Source: Planococcus maitriensis
Lineage (GTDB): Bacteria; Bacillota; Bacilli; Bacillales_A; Planococcaceae
Length of the DNA stretch: 64,000 nucleotides
Reading direction: 5' to 3'
Assembly (NCBI RefSeq): GCF_003289925.1
Contig: NZ_QLZQ01000001.1
Coordinates: 186,001 to 250,000, forward strand
Both the position numbers and the translations under genes were made by a program. Under the pieces are notes generated by a model, which did not search any database, was not told the origin of the DNA, and was given only the letters and a program-made list of their open reading frames with translations. Below are positions 25,482 to 34,574 of the stretch, piece by piece. Within the stretch, counting starts at the first letter, position 1. Each line of letters starts with the position of its first letter.

Positions 25482-26003
25482 GTGTACGAAGATCCGGTCA
25501 AAGAAATGCTCTTATGGATGAAAGTGCTGCTGCTGACGGCATTCATCCTCCTTGGGGTCCGCCAGTTCCTGTTCGAGCCGGTCATCGTCGAAGGCGGATC
25601 GATGCAGCCGAGCTATCATGAAAACGACAAACTAGTGCTAAGCAAAGCTACGCAGATTGACAATTTCGATACGATTGTATTCCGGGCACCGGATGGCAAC
25701 CGTTTCATCAAACGGGTCATTGGCGTTCCGGGTGACCGAATCGAGATGTCGGGCGGGGAAATCGTGCTGAACGGGCAGGTACTGCACGAACCTTATCTGG
25801 ATAAAGCTAAGAATGATGGAATTACTGGCCAGCCCCCGATGGCCAGTGAATTTTCGGTTCCTCCGGATTGCTATTATGTCCTAGGGGATAACCGTGGCGA
25901 TAGCACGGATTCCCGCGTGCTGGGATTCATCCAAAAACAGGATGTGATCGGTGAAGTGAAATTCCGCTTCGCGCCATTGAGGGATTTCGGGTTCGTGGAA
26001 TGA
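25482..26003 (+). CDS. lepB: Signal peptidase I
   Basis: Type I leader peptidase (Sip/LepB), 173 aa, removing signal peptides outside the membrane. One N-terminal membrane anchor (about 8-26) is followed by the catalytic serine in EGGSMQPSYHEND (Ser about 39), the lysine in RFIKRVIGVPGD (Lys about 80), and GDNRGDSTDSRVLGF. Length is typical of Gram-positive enzymes. GTG 25482 follows GGAGGGAGAA. The pathway also serves the many secreted proteins in this window. Confidence 0.93.
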   Translation: MYEDPVKEMLLWMKVLLLTAFILLGVRQFLFEPVIVEGGSMQPSYHENDKLVLSKATQIDNFDTIVFRAPDGNRFIKRVIGVPGDRIEMSGGEIVLNGQVLHEPYLDKAKNDGITGQPPMASEFSVPPDCYYVLGDNRGDSTDSRVLGFIQKQDVIGEVKFRFAPLRDFGFVE

Positions 26004-26017
26004 ATGGCAAATCATTT

Positions 26018-26067
26018 AAAAAAGCTTTTTCTGTCGAGCATGCGCTCTTCGGAAAAAGCTTTTTTTA
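26018..26067 (+). terminator. Terminator after lepB
   Basis: AAAAAAGCTTTTTC pairs with GGAAAAAGCTTTTTT around an inner GAGCATGCGCTC helix, followed by T residues. Confidence 0.85.
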
Positions 26068-26272
26068 GCTGGCTGCGATTTTATTTTCATCACAGATTGA
26101 CGAAGTCTTGCTTAAGGAAAGGCCGTGGGTATATAAAAATAATTTCAATTCCTTTTAATTAGTTCTAAATATTCACATTTTGTTTCTTTTTAGTTCAATT
26201 GAATTATGCTAAGATTTAATTACTGAATATTTGAAAAACAATAGATCGGATTGTTTATGAAGGGGTGGGGAA

Positions 26273-28552
26273 ATGAAGACGATGTGGCGGAATGCAGGGC
26301 GATATTTTCTTATGGCGATGGTTGCGGGAAGCGCAGCTTTTCAACTGGGAGAGCAGCAAGCCGAAGCGGCAGAAGGCGAACTTGAAATCGGGGCAGCGCA
26401 ATTGATGGAAGGACAGCGCCAAGCCTTCCATTCGCATCTTTCCAGTTCGCTGCTATTTATGGACAGGGGCTTTTTAGGTGGTGAACCGGATGATTTCTAT
26501 CCTGCGTCCCATATTGCCTTTGCGCCTGGGAGCGACGAGTCGGAGATGAACTTTTCATGGTATTCACCGAGCACAACGCGTGCCGGGCAGGTGCAATACG
26601 CAAAAGTGCCTTCCGGAGCTGAAGATTTTCCGGAAAATGCGGCGGTGACGGTCAATGCATCGTTAAAAAAAGCAACGTACGGTTATTCTGCCCATGAAGC
26701 GGTGATCACCCAGCTCGAAGATGAATCGGATTATATGTACCGTCTGGGGGATGGGCGCGGCAATTGGACTCAAGCTTTTCATTTCAAGACACAAGATCCA
26801 TCGTCCTATGAATTCGTGATGGTCGCCGATCCGCAAATCGGGGCATCGGGTGACATTGCGGAAGATCAAAGAGGCTGGGAAAGGACTTTGCGCCAAGCAA
26901 TCGACCGCAGCCCGGATTCAAGCTTCATCCTGTCGGCAGGCGACCAGGTGGATGCCCGCTATTCAGAAAAAGAATATGCGGCCTATTTTGCGCCTGGGCC
27001 GCTGCGCAATTATCCGACGGCGACTACCATAGGCAACCATGACGATACCTACCATTACGCCTATCATTTCAATGTGCCGAATGAAAACTGGGAGTTGGGA
27101 AATTATGATAATTCGGGCGGGAATTATTATTTCTCATATGGGGATACCTTGTTCATGAACTTGAACTCCAACAGCCAGAATCCGGAAGAGCATATTCAGT
27201 TCATGGAAGAAACGGCTGAAGCGATGGAGGAAAAGGAATGGAAGTGGAAAATCCTCGTCTTCCATCACTCGATCTATAGCGCCGCCGCCCACTCGCAAAG
27301 TGAGATGGTGCTGAACCTGCGGGAGGAACTCGTGCCGGCGATCGACAAGATCGGCTTTGACGCGGTACTGATGGGACATGACCATTCCTATGTAAGAACG
27401 TATCAGATGGAAAACTTCCAGCCGCTGAAAAATCATATGATGCAAGGCGACGTGCCGGTCAATCCCGAAGGCACCTTGTATATCACCGGCAGTACAGCGA
27501 GCGGCAGCAAGTACTATGGCATGCAGGCTGAACGGGAGCCGTATTCGGCGGTCCGTGAACAATGGGGCGTGCCGACTTACATGAACATCCAAGTGGAGCC
27601 GACGCGCCTGCGTTTTGAGACTTACCGGACGGATACCGATGAATTGGTCGACGAGTACGAAATCATCAAAGATCCGTCCATTGAAACAGTCGTGCCCGCG
27701 CTTGAGAAAGTGGAACTTGAAGCGAGCAGCACCGTGCTGGCTACGGAAGAGAATTCCTTCTACCCGGCAGTGGATTTGAAGCTTAAAGGCGAAAACGTCG
27801 AAGGCGGGCAATATGATATTTCGCCCGAATCGGTCACATACCGCACAAGCGATGGCGATATTCAAGTAAAGGACGGGAAAGTAGTGGCTGCAGAAGGTGC
27901 GGATCCAGGGAAAGTGGAAGTGTTTGCGGAAGTAAAAGACGGCGACAAAATCTGGGAAAGCAAGGCAATTGAATTCGAATTGGTGGAACATGAAGAAACC
28001 CGGCTGCTCGATGCGGGCAGTGAATGGCGCTATCTCGACGATGGCAGCGACCAGAAAAAAGACTGGATTGAAGCCGGTTTCGATGATAGTGATTGGGCGC
28101 AAGGCGCTGGCCCGTTAGGCTTCCCGGAAGATGAAGAACGGCCGGAATTCGGTCCTGTCGAAACGCTCGTCGGCTTTGGCGGGGATGAGACCGAAAAAAT
28201 CGCTTTGACATATTTCAGAACGGAATTTGAAGTGGAAAACGCGGAAGAAATCGGCAATCTCGGCTATGTGGACTTCGGGGTCGATGATGCGGTCATCCTG
28301 TATTTGAATGGAAAAGAAATCATGCGCTTCAATATGCCGGAGACAGGCGAATTCGGTTTCGAGGATTACCAGGAAGCGGTAAGCGATGAAGATGTCGGCA
28401 GCGAAGACCGGATTGAGCGCATCTACTTGGATGAAGAGGCACTCGCCCATCTGAAAGAAGGCGAGAACGTACTGGCTGCACAAGTGCACCAGGACGACCG
28501 CTTCAGTTCCGACTTGTATTGGGACATGGAAATGGTGGTTAATAAAAAATAA
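26273..28552 (+). CDS. Secreted multidomain metallophosphoesterase (purple acid phosphatase-like)
   Basis: 759 aa exported protein. Signal peptide (about 1-33, cleavage near AEA-AEG), an N-terminal fibronectin-like purple-acid-phosphatase domain (about 70-165, FSWYSPSTTRAGQVQYA), and a calcineurin-like catalytic domain (about 180-420) with metal ligands VADPQIG, SAGDQVD, IGNHDD, VFHHS and GHDHSY. An Ig-like segment (about 480-570) and a C-terminal jelly-roll-like domain (about 590-757, WIEAGFDDSDWAQGAGPLGF, ILYLNGKEIMRFN) that may bind carbohydrate follow. Acts outside the cell on phosphate esters. ATG 26273 follows AAGGGGTGGGG. The preceding 200 bp is very AT-rich; a PhoP-like box is possible but not convincing. 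Confidence 0.85.
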   Translation: MKTMWRNAGRYFLMAMVAGSAAFQLGEQQAEAAEGELEIGAAQLMEGQRQAFHSHLSSSLLFMDRGFLGGEPDDFYPASHIAFAPGSDESEMNFSWYSPSTTRAGQVQYAKVPSGAEDFPENAAVTVNASLKKATYGYSAHEAVITQLEDESDYMYRLGDGRGNWTQAFHFKTQDPSSYEFVMVADPQIGASGDIAEDQRGWERTLRQAIDRSPDSSFILSAGDQVDARYSEKEYAAYFAPGPLRNYPTATTIGNHDDTYHYAYHFNVPNENWELGNYDNSGGNYYFSYGDTLFMNLNSNSQNPEEHIQFMEETAEAMEEKEWKWKILVFHHSIYSAAAHSQSEMVLNLREELVPAIDKIGFDAVLMGHDHSYVRTYQMENFQPLKNHMMQGDVPVNPEGTLYITGSTASGSKYYGMQAEREPYSAVREQWGVPTYMNIQVEPTRLRFETYRTDTDELVDEYEIIKDPSIETVVPALEKVELEASSTVLATEENSFYPAVDLKLKGENVEGGQYDISPESVTYRTSDGDIQVKDGKVVAAEGADPGKVEVFAEVKDGDKIWESKAIEFELVEHEETRLLDAGSEWRYLDDGSDQKKDWIEAGFDDSDWAQGAGPLGFPEDEERPEFGPVETLVGFGGDETEKIALTYFRTEFEVENAEEIGNLGYVDFGVDDAVILYLNGKEIMRFNMPETGEFGFEDYQEAVSDEDVGSEDRIERIYLDEEALAHLKEGENVLAAQVHQDDRFSSDLYWDMEMVVNKK

Positions 28553-28553
28553 A

Positions 28554-28636
28554 AAAAGAAGGCGTGATGGTGGTGCACCCTAGAAGTTAGAGTTCAAATC
28601 TAACTTTAAGGGGCCACTGCCGATGCCTTCTTTTTC
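28554..28636. repeat. Palindromic element resembling paired IS3-type ends, acting as bidirectional terminator
   Basis: Outer stem AAAAAGAAGGC / GCCTTCTTTTT; inner arms GGTGGTGCACCC..AGAAGTTAGA and TCTAACTTTAAGGGGCCACTGCC pair at most positions around loop GTTCAAA. The arms AAGTTAGA plus a C/G-run resemble terminal inverted repeats of IS3-family elements placed back to back with no transposase. It separates the convergent phosphoesterase and mtnE genes, so it probably terminates both. The IS link is from memory of end sequences and is tentative. Confidence 0.55.
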
Positions 28637-29811
28637 TATGCCTGTTTAGCGAAAATGCCCAATTTCTCGATTCGTCCGATCGCTTCTGCAATGCGCTGTT
28701 CATCGACCAATAGCCCGACCCTGACGAAGCCTTCGCCGCCAGCGCCGAACCCGCTTCCCGCGGCCACGGCAATATCCGCCCGGTCGAGCAAGTAATCGGA
28801 GAACTCGACGCTCGTGAAGCCTTCCGGAACGGGCAGCCAGGCAAAGAACGAACCCTTAGGCGCTTCCACGTTCCAGCCGATCCGGCGGCATTCATCAACC
28901 AATACTTGGCGCCTTTTTTCGTACAATTCGACCAATTCGCCGACGCATGCTTGGCTGGCATTGAGTGCTTCAGCCGCAGCGAGCTGGACAGCTGGGAAGA
29001 TCCCGGCAAACAAATGGTCCTGGATCAAATTCAAGGCTTCGATCATCTTGGAATTGCCGACCGCAAAACCGATGCGCCAGCCGGCCATATTATAAGTTTT
29101 CGACAAGGTATACATTTCGATCCCGACTTCCTTGGCGCCTTCTGACTGCAGGAAACTGACCGGTTTTTGCCCATCAAACCCGATGCCGCCATAGGCGAAG
29201 TCATGCACTACCGCAAGATCGTTTTCCTTGGCGAACTGGACGGTCTCGTCAAAGAACGCCTGGTTCGCTGTAGCGCCGGTCGGGTTGTTCGGGTAATTCA
29301 AATACATGAGTTTGGCGCGCTTGCGGATGGACTCTGACACTGCGTCATAGTTCGGTAAATAGCCATTTGCCTGCTCAAGCTCCATCAAATCAAGTTCGAT
29401 GTCGGCAAGCGGGGCGCCGGACAAGTAATCCGGATAGCCGGGGTCGGGGAGTAGAAGCGAATCGCCCGGGTCAAGAAGGGCGATCGGCAATTCGACAAAG
29501 CCGATTTTCGTGCCCGACATGATGGCGACTTCAAGGTCCGGGTCGATATCGACATTGTATTCCCGTTTATAGAAATCCGCGGCGGCCTGGCGCAAAGTGC
29601 CAAGCCCGCGAAAAGGCGAATAGCGGTGTGTCTTCGGGTCTGCCACTGCTTCCTGAAGCGCTTTGACGATATGCGGCGGTGTCGGCTGGTCAGGATTCCC
29701 CTGGCCCAGGTTGATGACATCACGCCCTTCATCGGCGGCTTTCGAAACTTTCGCGACAAGCGCGGCAAAAAATTGATCCGGAAGGTTAGTTAAGCGATTT
29801 GAAAAATCCAT
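28636..29811 (-). CDS. mtnE: PLP-dependent aminotransferase MtnE (methionine salvage)
   Basis: 391 aa class I aminotransferase. It is expected to transaminate 4-methylthio-2-oxobutyrate to methionine, with glutamine as preferred donor in characterised MtnE. Motifs: NPDQPTPPHIV, the PLP-contacting NNPTGA, DFAYGG and the Schiff-base lysine in TLSKTYNMAGWRIGF. Assignment to MtnE rests on the divergent MtnU gene 85 bases away, the arrangement of B. subtilis ykrV/ykrU. ATG 29811 follows AAGGAGGATTCC. No SAM riboswitch is visible in the short divergent promoter region. Confidence 0.85.
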   Translation of the reverse strand: MDFSNRLTNLPDQFFAALVAKVSKAADEGRDVINLGQGNPDQPTPPHIVKALQEAVADPKTHRYSPFRGLGTLRQAAADFYKREYNVDIDPDLEVAIMSGTKIGFVELPIALLDPGDSLLLPDPGYPDYLSGAPLADIELDLMELEQANGYLPNYDAVSESIRKRAKLMYLNYPNNPTGATANQAFFDETVQFAKENDLAVVHDFAYGGIGFDGQKPVSFLQSEGAKEVGIEMYTLSKTYNMAGWRIGFAVGNSKMIEALNLIQDHLFAGIFPAVQLAAAEALNASQACVGELVELYEKRRQVLVDECRRIGWNVEAPKGSFFAWLPVPEGFTSVEFSDYLLDRADIAVAAGSGFGAGGEGFVRVGLLVDEQRIAEAIGRIEKLGIFAKQA

Positions 29812-29896
29812 GGAATCCTCCTTGTTTTCTAAATAATTGCACATCTATACCAAATCTTATAGAGTTTAAACTAAACTGTCTACAGGGGGAGAGAAC

Positions 29897-30691
29897 ATGA
29901 AGATCGCTTGTGTGCAGATGGATATCGCTTTCGGGGACCCCGAAACGAATTTTCAGCGCGTAAAAGAATACTTGGAAGAAGCGGCAGAAAACGGTGCAGA
30001 GCTCATTGTCCTGCCGGAAATGTGGAACACGGGTTATGCCTTGACCGAGCTGGATACACTCGCGGACGGGAATGGCCGGACTGCCGCCTTCCTGAAACAA
30101 TCCGCTAAAGAGCATGGCGTCCATATCGTCGGGGGATCGGTGTCGACGAAGAAAAAGGACGGTTTCTACAATACGATGTATGTAGTCGACAACACGGGCG
30201 CACTCGTTTCGGAATACGATAAAGCGCATCGCTTCGGCTTGATGGACGAGCATATCCACCTCGAGGAAGGCCAGTCGCTCGGCACGTTCAAGATGGGCGG
30301 CGAGACCTATGGCGGCGTCATCTGCTACGACATCCGCTTTCCGGAATGGCTGCGGGCACAAGTGCTGAACGGGGCGAAAGCCATCTTCGTTCCTGCGGAA
30401 TGGCCGGCTGCGCGCATCGATCATTGGCGCATCCTGCTGCAGGCGCGCGCAATCGAGAACCAATGCTTCATCATCGCCGCAAACCGCATCGGCAGCGATC
30501 CGAAAAATGAGTTCGGCGGCCATTCGATGGTCATCGCGCCGTGGGGAGAAGTGCGGATGGACATGGGCCAGGAACCAGGCATCGGCTACATCGACATCGA
30601 TCTTGCGGAAGTAGAGGAAGTGCGGGGCCGCATCCCCGTCTTCGATGACCGCCGCGTGCCATTGTACAAAAAGTTTGAAAAATCGCATTGA
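29897..30691 (+). CDS. mtnU: Omega-amidase MtnU (nitrilase superfamily)
   Basis: 264 aa carbon-nitrogen hydrolase. The catalytic triad is visible as Glu in VLPEMWNTGY, Lys in EYDKAHRFGLMDEH and Cys in GGVICYDIRFPEW. In methionine salvage it hydrolyses alpha-ketoglutaramate, the by-product of glutamine-dependent MtnE, to 2-oxoglutarate and ammonia, pulling the transamination forward. Divergent from mtnE. ATG 29897 follows GGGGGAGAG. Read-through into the SAM riboswitch region downstream is possible, since no strong terminator separates them. Confidence 0.87.
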   Translation: MKIACVQMDIAFGDPETNFQRVKEYLEEAAENGAELIVLPEMWNTGYALTELDTLADGNGRTAAFLKQSAKEHGVHIVGGSVSTKKKDGFYNTMYVVDNTGALVSEYDKAHRFGLMDEHIHLEEGQSLGTFKMGGETYGGVICYDIRFPEWLRAQVLNGAKAIFVPAEWPAARIDHWRILLQARAIENQCFIIAANRIGSDPKNEFGGHSMVIAPWGEVRMDMGQEPGIGYIDIDLAEVEEVRGRIPVFDDRRVPLYKKFEKSH

Positions 30692-30738
30692 CAATCCTGG
30701 ACCCATGCAGGTAATATTGAAAACAACCAAATACGCAC

Positions 30739-30896
30739 GCTTATCAAGAGAGACTGAGGGTAAGGCCCTATGACGTCCGGCAACCCCCATCCATTGGGAA
30801 GGTGCCAAGTCCTGCAGAATGGAATCCATTCTGAAAGATAAGTCGGAATTCTAATTTTCGATGTCTCTTTTTGATAAAAGAGGCATTTTTTATTTG
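30739..30896 (+). ncRNA. SAM-I (S-box) riboswitch with terminator, upstream of metNPQ
   Basis: The aptamer spans about 30739-30846: P1 strand CTTATC.. pairs with GATAAG, and the conserved core includes AGAGAGACTGAGGG, GACGTCCGGCAACC and GGAAGGTGCCAAGTCCTGCA. It is followed by an expression platform with stem ATGTCTCTTTT / AAAAGAGGCAT and T-run at 30860-30896. When SAM binds, the terminator forms and metNPQ is switched off. Recognition is from the conserved sequence and fold. Confidence 0.95.
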
Positions 30897-30914
30897 CCTG
30901 GGGGAGTGGACAGC

Positions 30915-31928
30915 ATGATTCAAATCGAACAACTGAGCAAAACTTATCAAACCAAGCACGGCACGGTAAAAGGCGTCGATGATGTCACCTTGGAAGTGAA
31001 GACGGGTGAAATCTTCGGCATCGTCGGTTATTCCGGCGCCGGAAAAAGTTCCCTCATCCGCTGCATCAATTTACTTGAGCGGCCAACGTCAGGCACCGTG
31101 AAAGTGGGCGGCCAGGATTTGACGAAGCTGCGTGGCGACGGCTTGCGGAAAGCGCGGCTCAAAATCGGCATGATCTTCCAGCATTTCTATTTGATCAGCC
31201 AAAAGACTGTCGCGGAGAATATTTCATTCGCCCTTCGTGCAGCAGGCACACCGAGCAAGAAAATCGGCCCGCGCGTCGATGAACTGCTCGAAATGGTGGG
31301 CTTGTCGGACAAACGGGGTGTCTATCCGGCCCAGCTGAGCGGCGGGCAGAAGCAGCGCGTCGGCATCGCCCGGGCCCTTGCCAATGAACCGGCTGTCCTA
31401 TTATGTGACGAAGCGACATCCGCTCTCGACCCGAATACGACTTTATCAATCTTGCGCTTATTGAAAGACATTAACCGCAAGCTCAATATCACGATTGTAT
31501 TGATTACGCACGAGATGAACGTCGTCAAGGAAATCTGCGACCGGATGGCGGTCATGCAAGCCGGCCGCGTCATCGAAGAAGGCCGTGTCTACGATACCTT
31601 CGCCGACCCGAAGACCGCGTTGACGAAGGAATTCATCTCGAGCGTCGTGTCGTTCAATGTGCCGGAAGAAATCCTGGGGAAATGCGATGGCACGATCGTC
31701 AAAGTATTATTCAAAGGCGAGGTCGCCGGGGAAGGCATCATTTCCGATATGCTGCAAAGCTATCCGGTCAAAGGGAATTTCCTGCACGGGGCGATCGAAT
31801 ACATCCAGGAATTGCCGCTCGGCATTTTTGTCATGGAACTAAAAGGCGGCCAAGCAGAAGTGAGTCAAGCGATTCACTATCTGGAGCAGCGTGAAGCGAT
31901 TGTGGAGGTGATGGACCATGGGAATTGA
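30915..31928 (+). CDS. metN: Methionine ABC transporter ATP-binding protein MetN
   Basis: 337 aa ATPase of the methionine uptake family. Walker A GYSGAGKSS, Q-loop FQHFYLISQ, signature LSGGQKQR, Walker B LLCDEATSALD and switch ITHEM are present, plus the C-terminal NIL regulatory domain (about 265-337) that binds methionine and inhibits transport. ATG 30915 follows GGGGGAGTGG; the open frame upstream crosses the riboswitch terminator. First gene of the SAM-controlled operon; overlaps metP by 11 bases. Confidence 0.95.
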   Translation: MIQIEQLSKTYQTKHGTVKGVDDVTLEVKTGEIFGIVGYSGAGKSSLIRCINLLERPTSGTVKVGGQDLTKLRGDGLRKARLKIGMIFQHFYLISQKTVAENISFALRAAGTPSKKIGPRVDELLEMVGLSDKRGVYPAQLSGGQKQRVGIARALANEPAVLLCDEATSALDPNTTLSILRLLKDINRKLNITIVLITHEMNVVKEICDRMAVMQAGRVIEEGRVYDTFADPKTALTKEFISSVVSFNVPEEILGKCDGTIVKVLFKGEVAGEGIISDMLQSYPVKGNFLHGAIEYIQELPLGIFVMELKGGQAEVSQAIHYLEQREAIVEVMDHGN

Positions 31929-32589
31929 GTGGGGAAGAATCATTGAGTTATGGCCGGAAATCCAGGTGGCGTTTTACCAGACCTTGATCATGATCGGCAT
32001 CTCGCTTGGCGTTGCGCTTGTCATCGGTTTGCCGCTCGGCATTTTATTGTTCATCACAGACCGCGGCTTGTTCTGGGAAAATCGCCCGGTCAATTCCGTC
32101 ATCGGATTTGTCGTCAATATCGTCCGGTCGATTCCGTTCATCATTTTGCTCGTCGCGCTCATCCCGCTGACGCAATTGATTACCGGCACGACCATCGGGC
32201 CTGTCGCAGCGAGCGTTTCCTTGTCGGTGGCGGCGATTCCGTTTTTCGCGCGCATTGTGGAAACGGCGCTGCGGGATATCGATAAAGGCGTCATCGAAGC
32301 GGCGATCGCGGTCGGTGCGACGCCTTGGATGATCATCAAAGATGTGCTGTTGCCGGAAGCGAAAGCGAGCCTGATCCAAGGCATTACGCTGACGGTCATC
32401 AGCCTCATCGCCTATTCCGCGATGGCGGGCGTCGTCGGGGGCGGCGGCATCGGCGATTTGGCGATCCGCTTCGGCTATTACCGATATGATAATACGATCA
32501 TGATCGTGACAGTCGTCATTTTGATCGTGCTCGTCCAATTGATTCAACAGGCCGGCGACTTTACAGCCAAAAAACTCGATAAACGATAA
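31918..32589 (+). CDS. metP: Methionine ABC transporter permease MetP (MetI)
   Basis: 223 aa membrane permease with about five membrane segments and the family motif NIVRSIPFIILLVALIPLT. The ATPase-coupling EAA loop is IEAAIAVGATPWMIIKDVLLPEAKASL. Works as a homodimer with two MetN. ATG 31918 follows GGAGGTGATGG inside the metN end, so the two are translationally coupled. Confidence 0.94.
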   Translation: MGIEWGRIIELWPEIQVAFYQTLIMIGISLGVALVIGLPLGILLFITDRGLFWENRPVNSVIGFVVNIVRSIPFIILLVALIPLTQLITGTTIGPVAASVSLSVAAIPFFARIVETALRDIDKGVIEAAIAVGATPWMIIKDVLLPEAKASLIQGITLTVISLIAYSAMAGVVGGGGIGDLAIRFGYYRYDNTIMIVTVVILIVLVQLIQQAGDFTAKKLDKR

Positions 32590-32601
32590 GGGGAGAAGGA
32601 C

Positions 32602-33432
32602 ATGAAGAAACTTACATGGATATTGGCAGCGAGCGCGCTGGCACTGGCCGCATGCGGCGGAGAAGAAGCGGATACCGGAACGACGGAAGGCGGCGAAGCG
32701 TCGAAAGACATCAAGCTCGGTGCGACAGCCGGCCCTTATAGCGACATGCTGAACGAAGCGATCGTGCCTGCACTTGAAGAAAAAGGCTATACGGTCGAGA
32801 CGATTGAATTCAGCGATTATATCCAGCCGAATAATGCGCTGAACAACGGGGAAATCGATGCGAACTTGTTCCAGCACACGGTGTACTTGGAGAACTTCGA
32901 AACAGAAAACGATATGGATTTGAGCGCATTGATCACGGTCCCGACCGCGCCGATGGGCATCTACTCCAATGAATTCGATTCACTGGATGCGGTATCCGAC
33001 GGGGCGACCATCGCGATTCCGAACGATCCCGTCAACGGTGCACGTGCATTATTGATGCTGCAGGACGAAGGGTTGGTCGAACTTGACCCGGAAGCGGAAG
33101 TGCTCCAGGCGTCTGAACGCGATGTAACGGAAAATCCGAAGAACTTGGTGTTCCAGCCGATTGAAGCGGGGCAATTGCCGCGTGCGGTTGAAGGCACGGA
33201 CCTTGCAGCCGTTCCGGGAAACTTCGCGCTCGCAGCGGATATGGACCTGCTTGATGCGTTGGCGCTCGAGAACATGCCGGACCAGTACCGCAATGTCGTA
33301 GCCGTTACAGCCGAAAATGAAGACAGTGAACTCGCGGCGGATTTGGTCGAGATCGTCGAGTCGGAAGAATTTGAAACGGTCATCGATGAGCAATTCGAAG
33401 GCTTCGGAAAACCGGAGTGGATGGCTGAATAA
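32602..33432 (+). CDS. metQ: Methionine-binding lipoprotein MetQ (NlpA family)
   Basis: 276 aa. Lipobox LAAC puts the lipidated Cys at about 17. The NlpA-family domain begins KLGATAGPYSDMLNEAIVPALEEKGYTVETIEF and includes NNALNNGEIDANLFQHTVYLE, IPNDPVNGARALLML and AAVPGNFALAADM. Binds methionine outside the membrane and delivers it to MetPN. ATG 32602 follows AAGGGGAGAAGG. Ends at a strong terminator. Confidence 0.95.
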   Translation: MKKLTWILAASALALAACGGEEADTGTTEGGEASKDIKLGATAGPYSDMLNEAIVPALEEKGYTVETIEFSDYIQPNNALNNGEIDANLFQHTVYLENFETENDMDLSALITVPTAPMGIYSNEFDSLDAVSDGATIAIPNDPVNGARALLMLQDEGLVELDPEAEVLQASERDVTENPKNLVFQPIEAGQLPRAVEGTDLAAVPGNFALAADMDLLDALALENMPDQYRNVVAVTAENEDSELAADLVEIVESEEFETVIDEQFEGFGKPEWMAE

Positions 33433-33442
33433 TCGGAGAGCC

Positions 33443-33475
33443 CAGCCGGAGAGATTTTTCTCCGGCTGTTTTTTT
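33443..33475 (+). terminator. Terminator of metNPQ
   Basis: CAGCCGGAGA / TCTCCGGCTG with an AT loop and seven T residues. Confidence 0.93.
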
Positions 33476-33618
33476 ATGTGAAATACCATTGTGACGCGCT
33501 TTTCAGGCTTTTTCCTTGCCCTGCCCGTTTCCTGCTGAAATAATAGGGAAAGTGAATTTCAACAGGCTGCTGCAAACAAAGCTGCAGCTAAGGGTTCTTT
33601 GGAGAAAGGGAGAGGATT

Positions 33619-34557
33619 ATGGAAGCTAACAGGCACGTCCTGACTTACGGCGACGCGTTTGTCGACTATATCGCAACGACCAAAAACAATGATCTATTCG
33701 ATCTATATCTCGGGGGCGCCACCGTCAACGTCTCGGCCGGCGTCAGCCGCCTCGGAGTACCGTCGGCATTCATCACGATCACCGGCGACGATGAGATTTC
33801 GGACTTTTTCTGCCAGGCGCTGCGGGCGGAAGGTGTCGATTTGTCACATTCAATCAAACATCCTGAAAAGCGCATCAGTGGGGTATACATTCATTTAACG
33901 GAAACGAACGACCGCGTCTTCGCTTCCTATGATAATGAAACGCCTGATTTGCAAGTGAAGGCTGGCGAGTTGGCGGGAGAAGCGTTCGAATCCGCGAGCC
34001 TGTTCCATTTTTGCTCAGGGACGCTGTTTCACCCGGAAGCGCGTGAAACGACGGCCCAGGCTTTGGAATTGGCCAAGTCTCACGGCGTAATTTGTTCGTA
34101 TGACGTCAATATCCGGCCGCTGCGCTGGGAAAGTGAAGAGTTGTGCCGTCAGACCGTCCTGCGCTTTTTGCCGCAGGCGGATATCCTGAAACTGACCGTC
34201 GAAGAATTATTATTCCTCATGGAAGCTGATTCGCTGGAAGCAGGAATCGAGCGCCTGAAGGCTTACGGGCTTCCTGTCGTTTTCGTCACGGATGGTGAGC
34301 ATGGCACGCACGCGGTATTCAAAGACGAGACGGTCCATGTACCGGTCGTGCCGGTCAAGCCTGTAGATACGACGGGCGCCGGCGATGCATTCATGGCAGG
34401 CATCATCCGCCATGTCCATTTGAACGGCATGCCGGAAGACCGGGAAGAACTGATTGCTTGCGCTGGATTCGGCAATAAGCTGGGGGCGCTTTGTGCAACG
34501 CGGGCGGGAGCCATCACAGCGATGCCTCGAAGCGAAGATATGGAAGACTGGGAATAG
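33619..34557 (+). CDS. PfkB-family carbohydrate kinase (fructokinase-like)
   Basis: 312 aa ribokinase/PfkB sugar kinase. The N-terminal GGATVNVSAGVSRLG lid/substrate motif and the C-terminal ATP/anion-hole motif DTTGAGDAFMAG with catalytic Asp are both intact. The sugar cannot be set from sequence; relatives are called fructokinase or 2-dehydro-3-deoxygluconokinase. ATG 33619 follows GAAAGGGAGAGG. Followed after 17 bases by an OsmC gene in the same unit. Confidence 0.87.
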   Translation: MEANRHVLTYGDAFVDYIATTKNNDLFDLYLGGATVNVSAGVSRLGVPSAFITITGDDEISDFFCQALRAEGVDLSHSIKHPEKRISGVYIHLTETNDRVFASYDNETPDLQVKAGELAGEAFESASLFHFCSGTLFHPEARETTAQALELAKSHGVICSYDVNIRPLRWESEELCRQTVLRFLPQADILKLTVEELLFLMEADSLEAGIERLKAYGLPVVFVTDGEHGTHAVFKDETVHVPVVPVKPVDTTGAGDAFMAGIIRHVHLNGMPEDREELIACAGFGNKLGALCATRAGAITAMPRSEDMEDWE

Positions 34558-34574
34558 AAGAGGAGGAAACAGCA

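Noticed and set aside
26068-26272. PhoP (Pho) box before the secreted phosphoesterase
   Set aside because: AT-rich TTCACA and TTTGTTTC segments exist, but no pair of direct repeats with correct spacing was found.
27134-28102. 322-codon minus-strand frame inside the metallophosphoesterase gene
   Set aside because: Antisense shadow with His/Phe-rich composition and no start signal; the plus-strand protein has clear domains.
29786-30829. 347-codon minus-strand frame opposite mtnU
   Set aside because: Antisense shadow that also overlaps the mtnE promoter and the SAM riboswitch.
30739-30846. T-box leader for metNPQ
   Set aside because: The T-box sequence motif is missing, while the GCCGGCAACC-type core and P1 pairing fit a SAM-I riboswitch.
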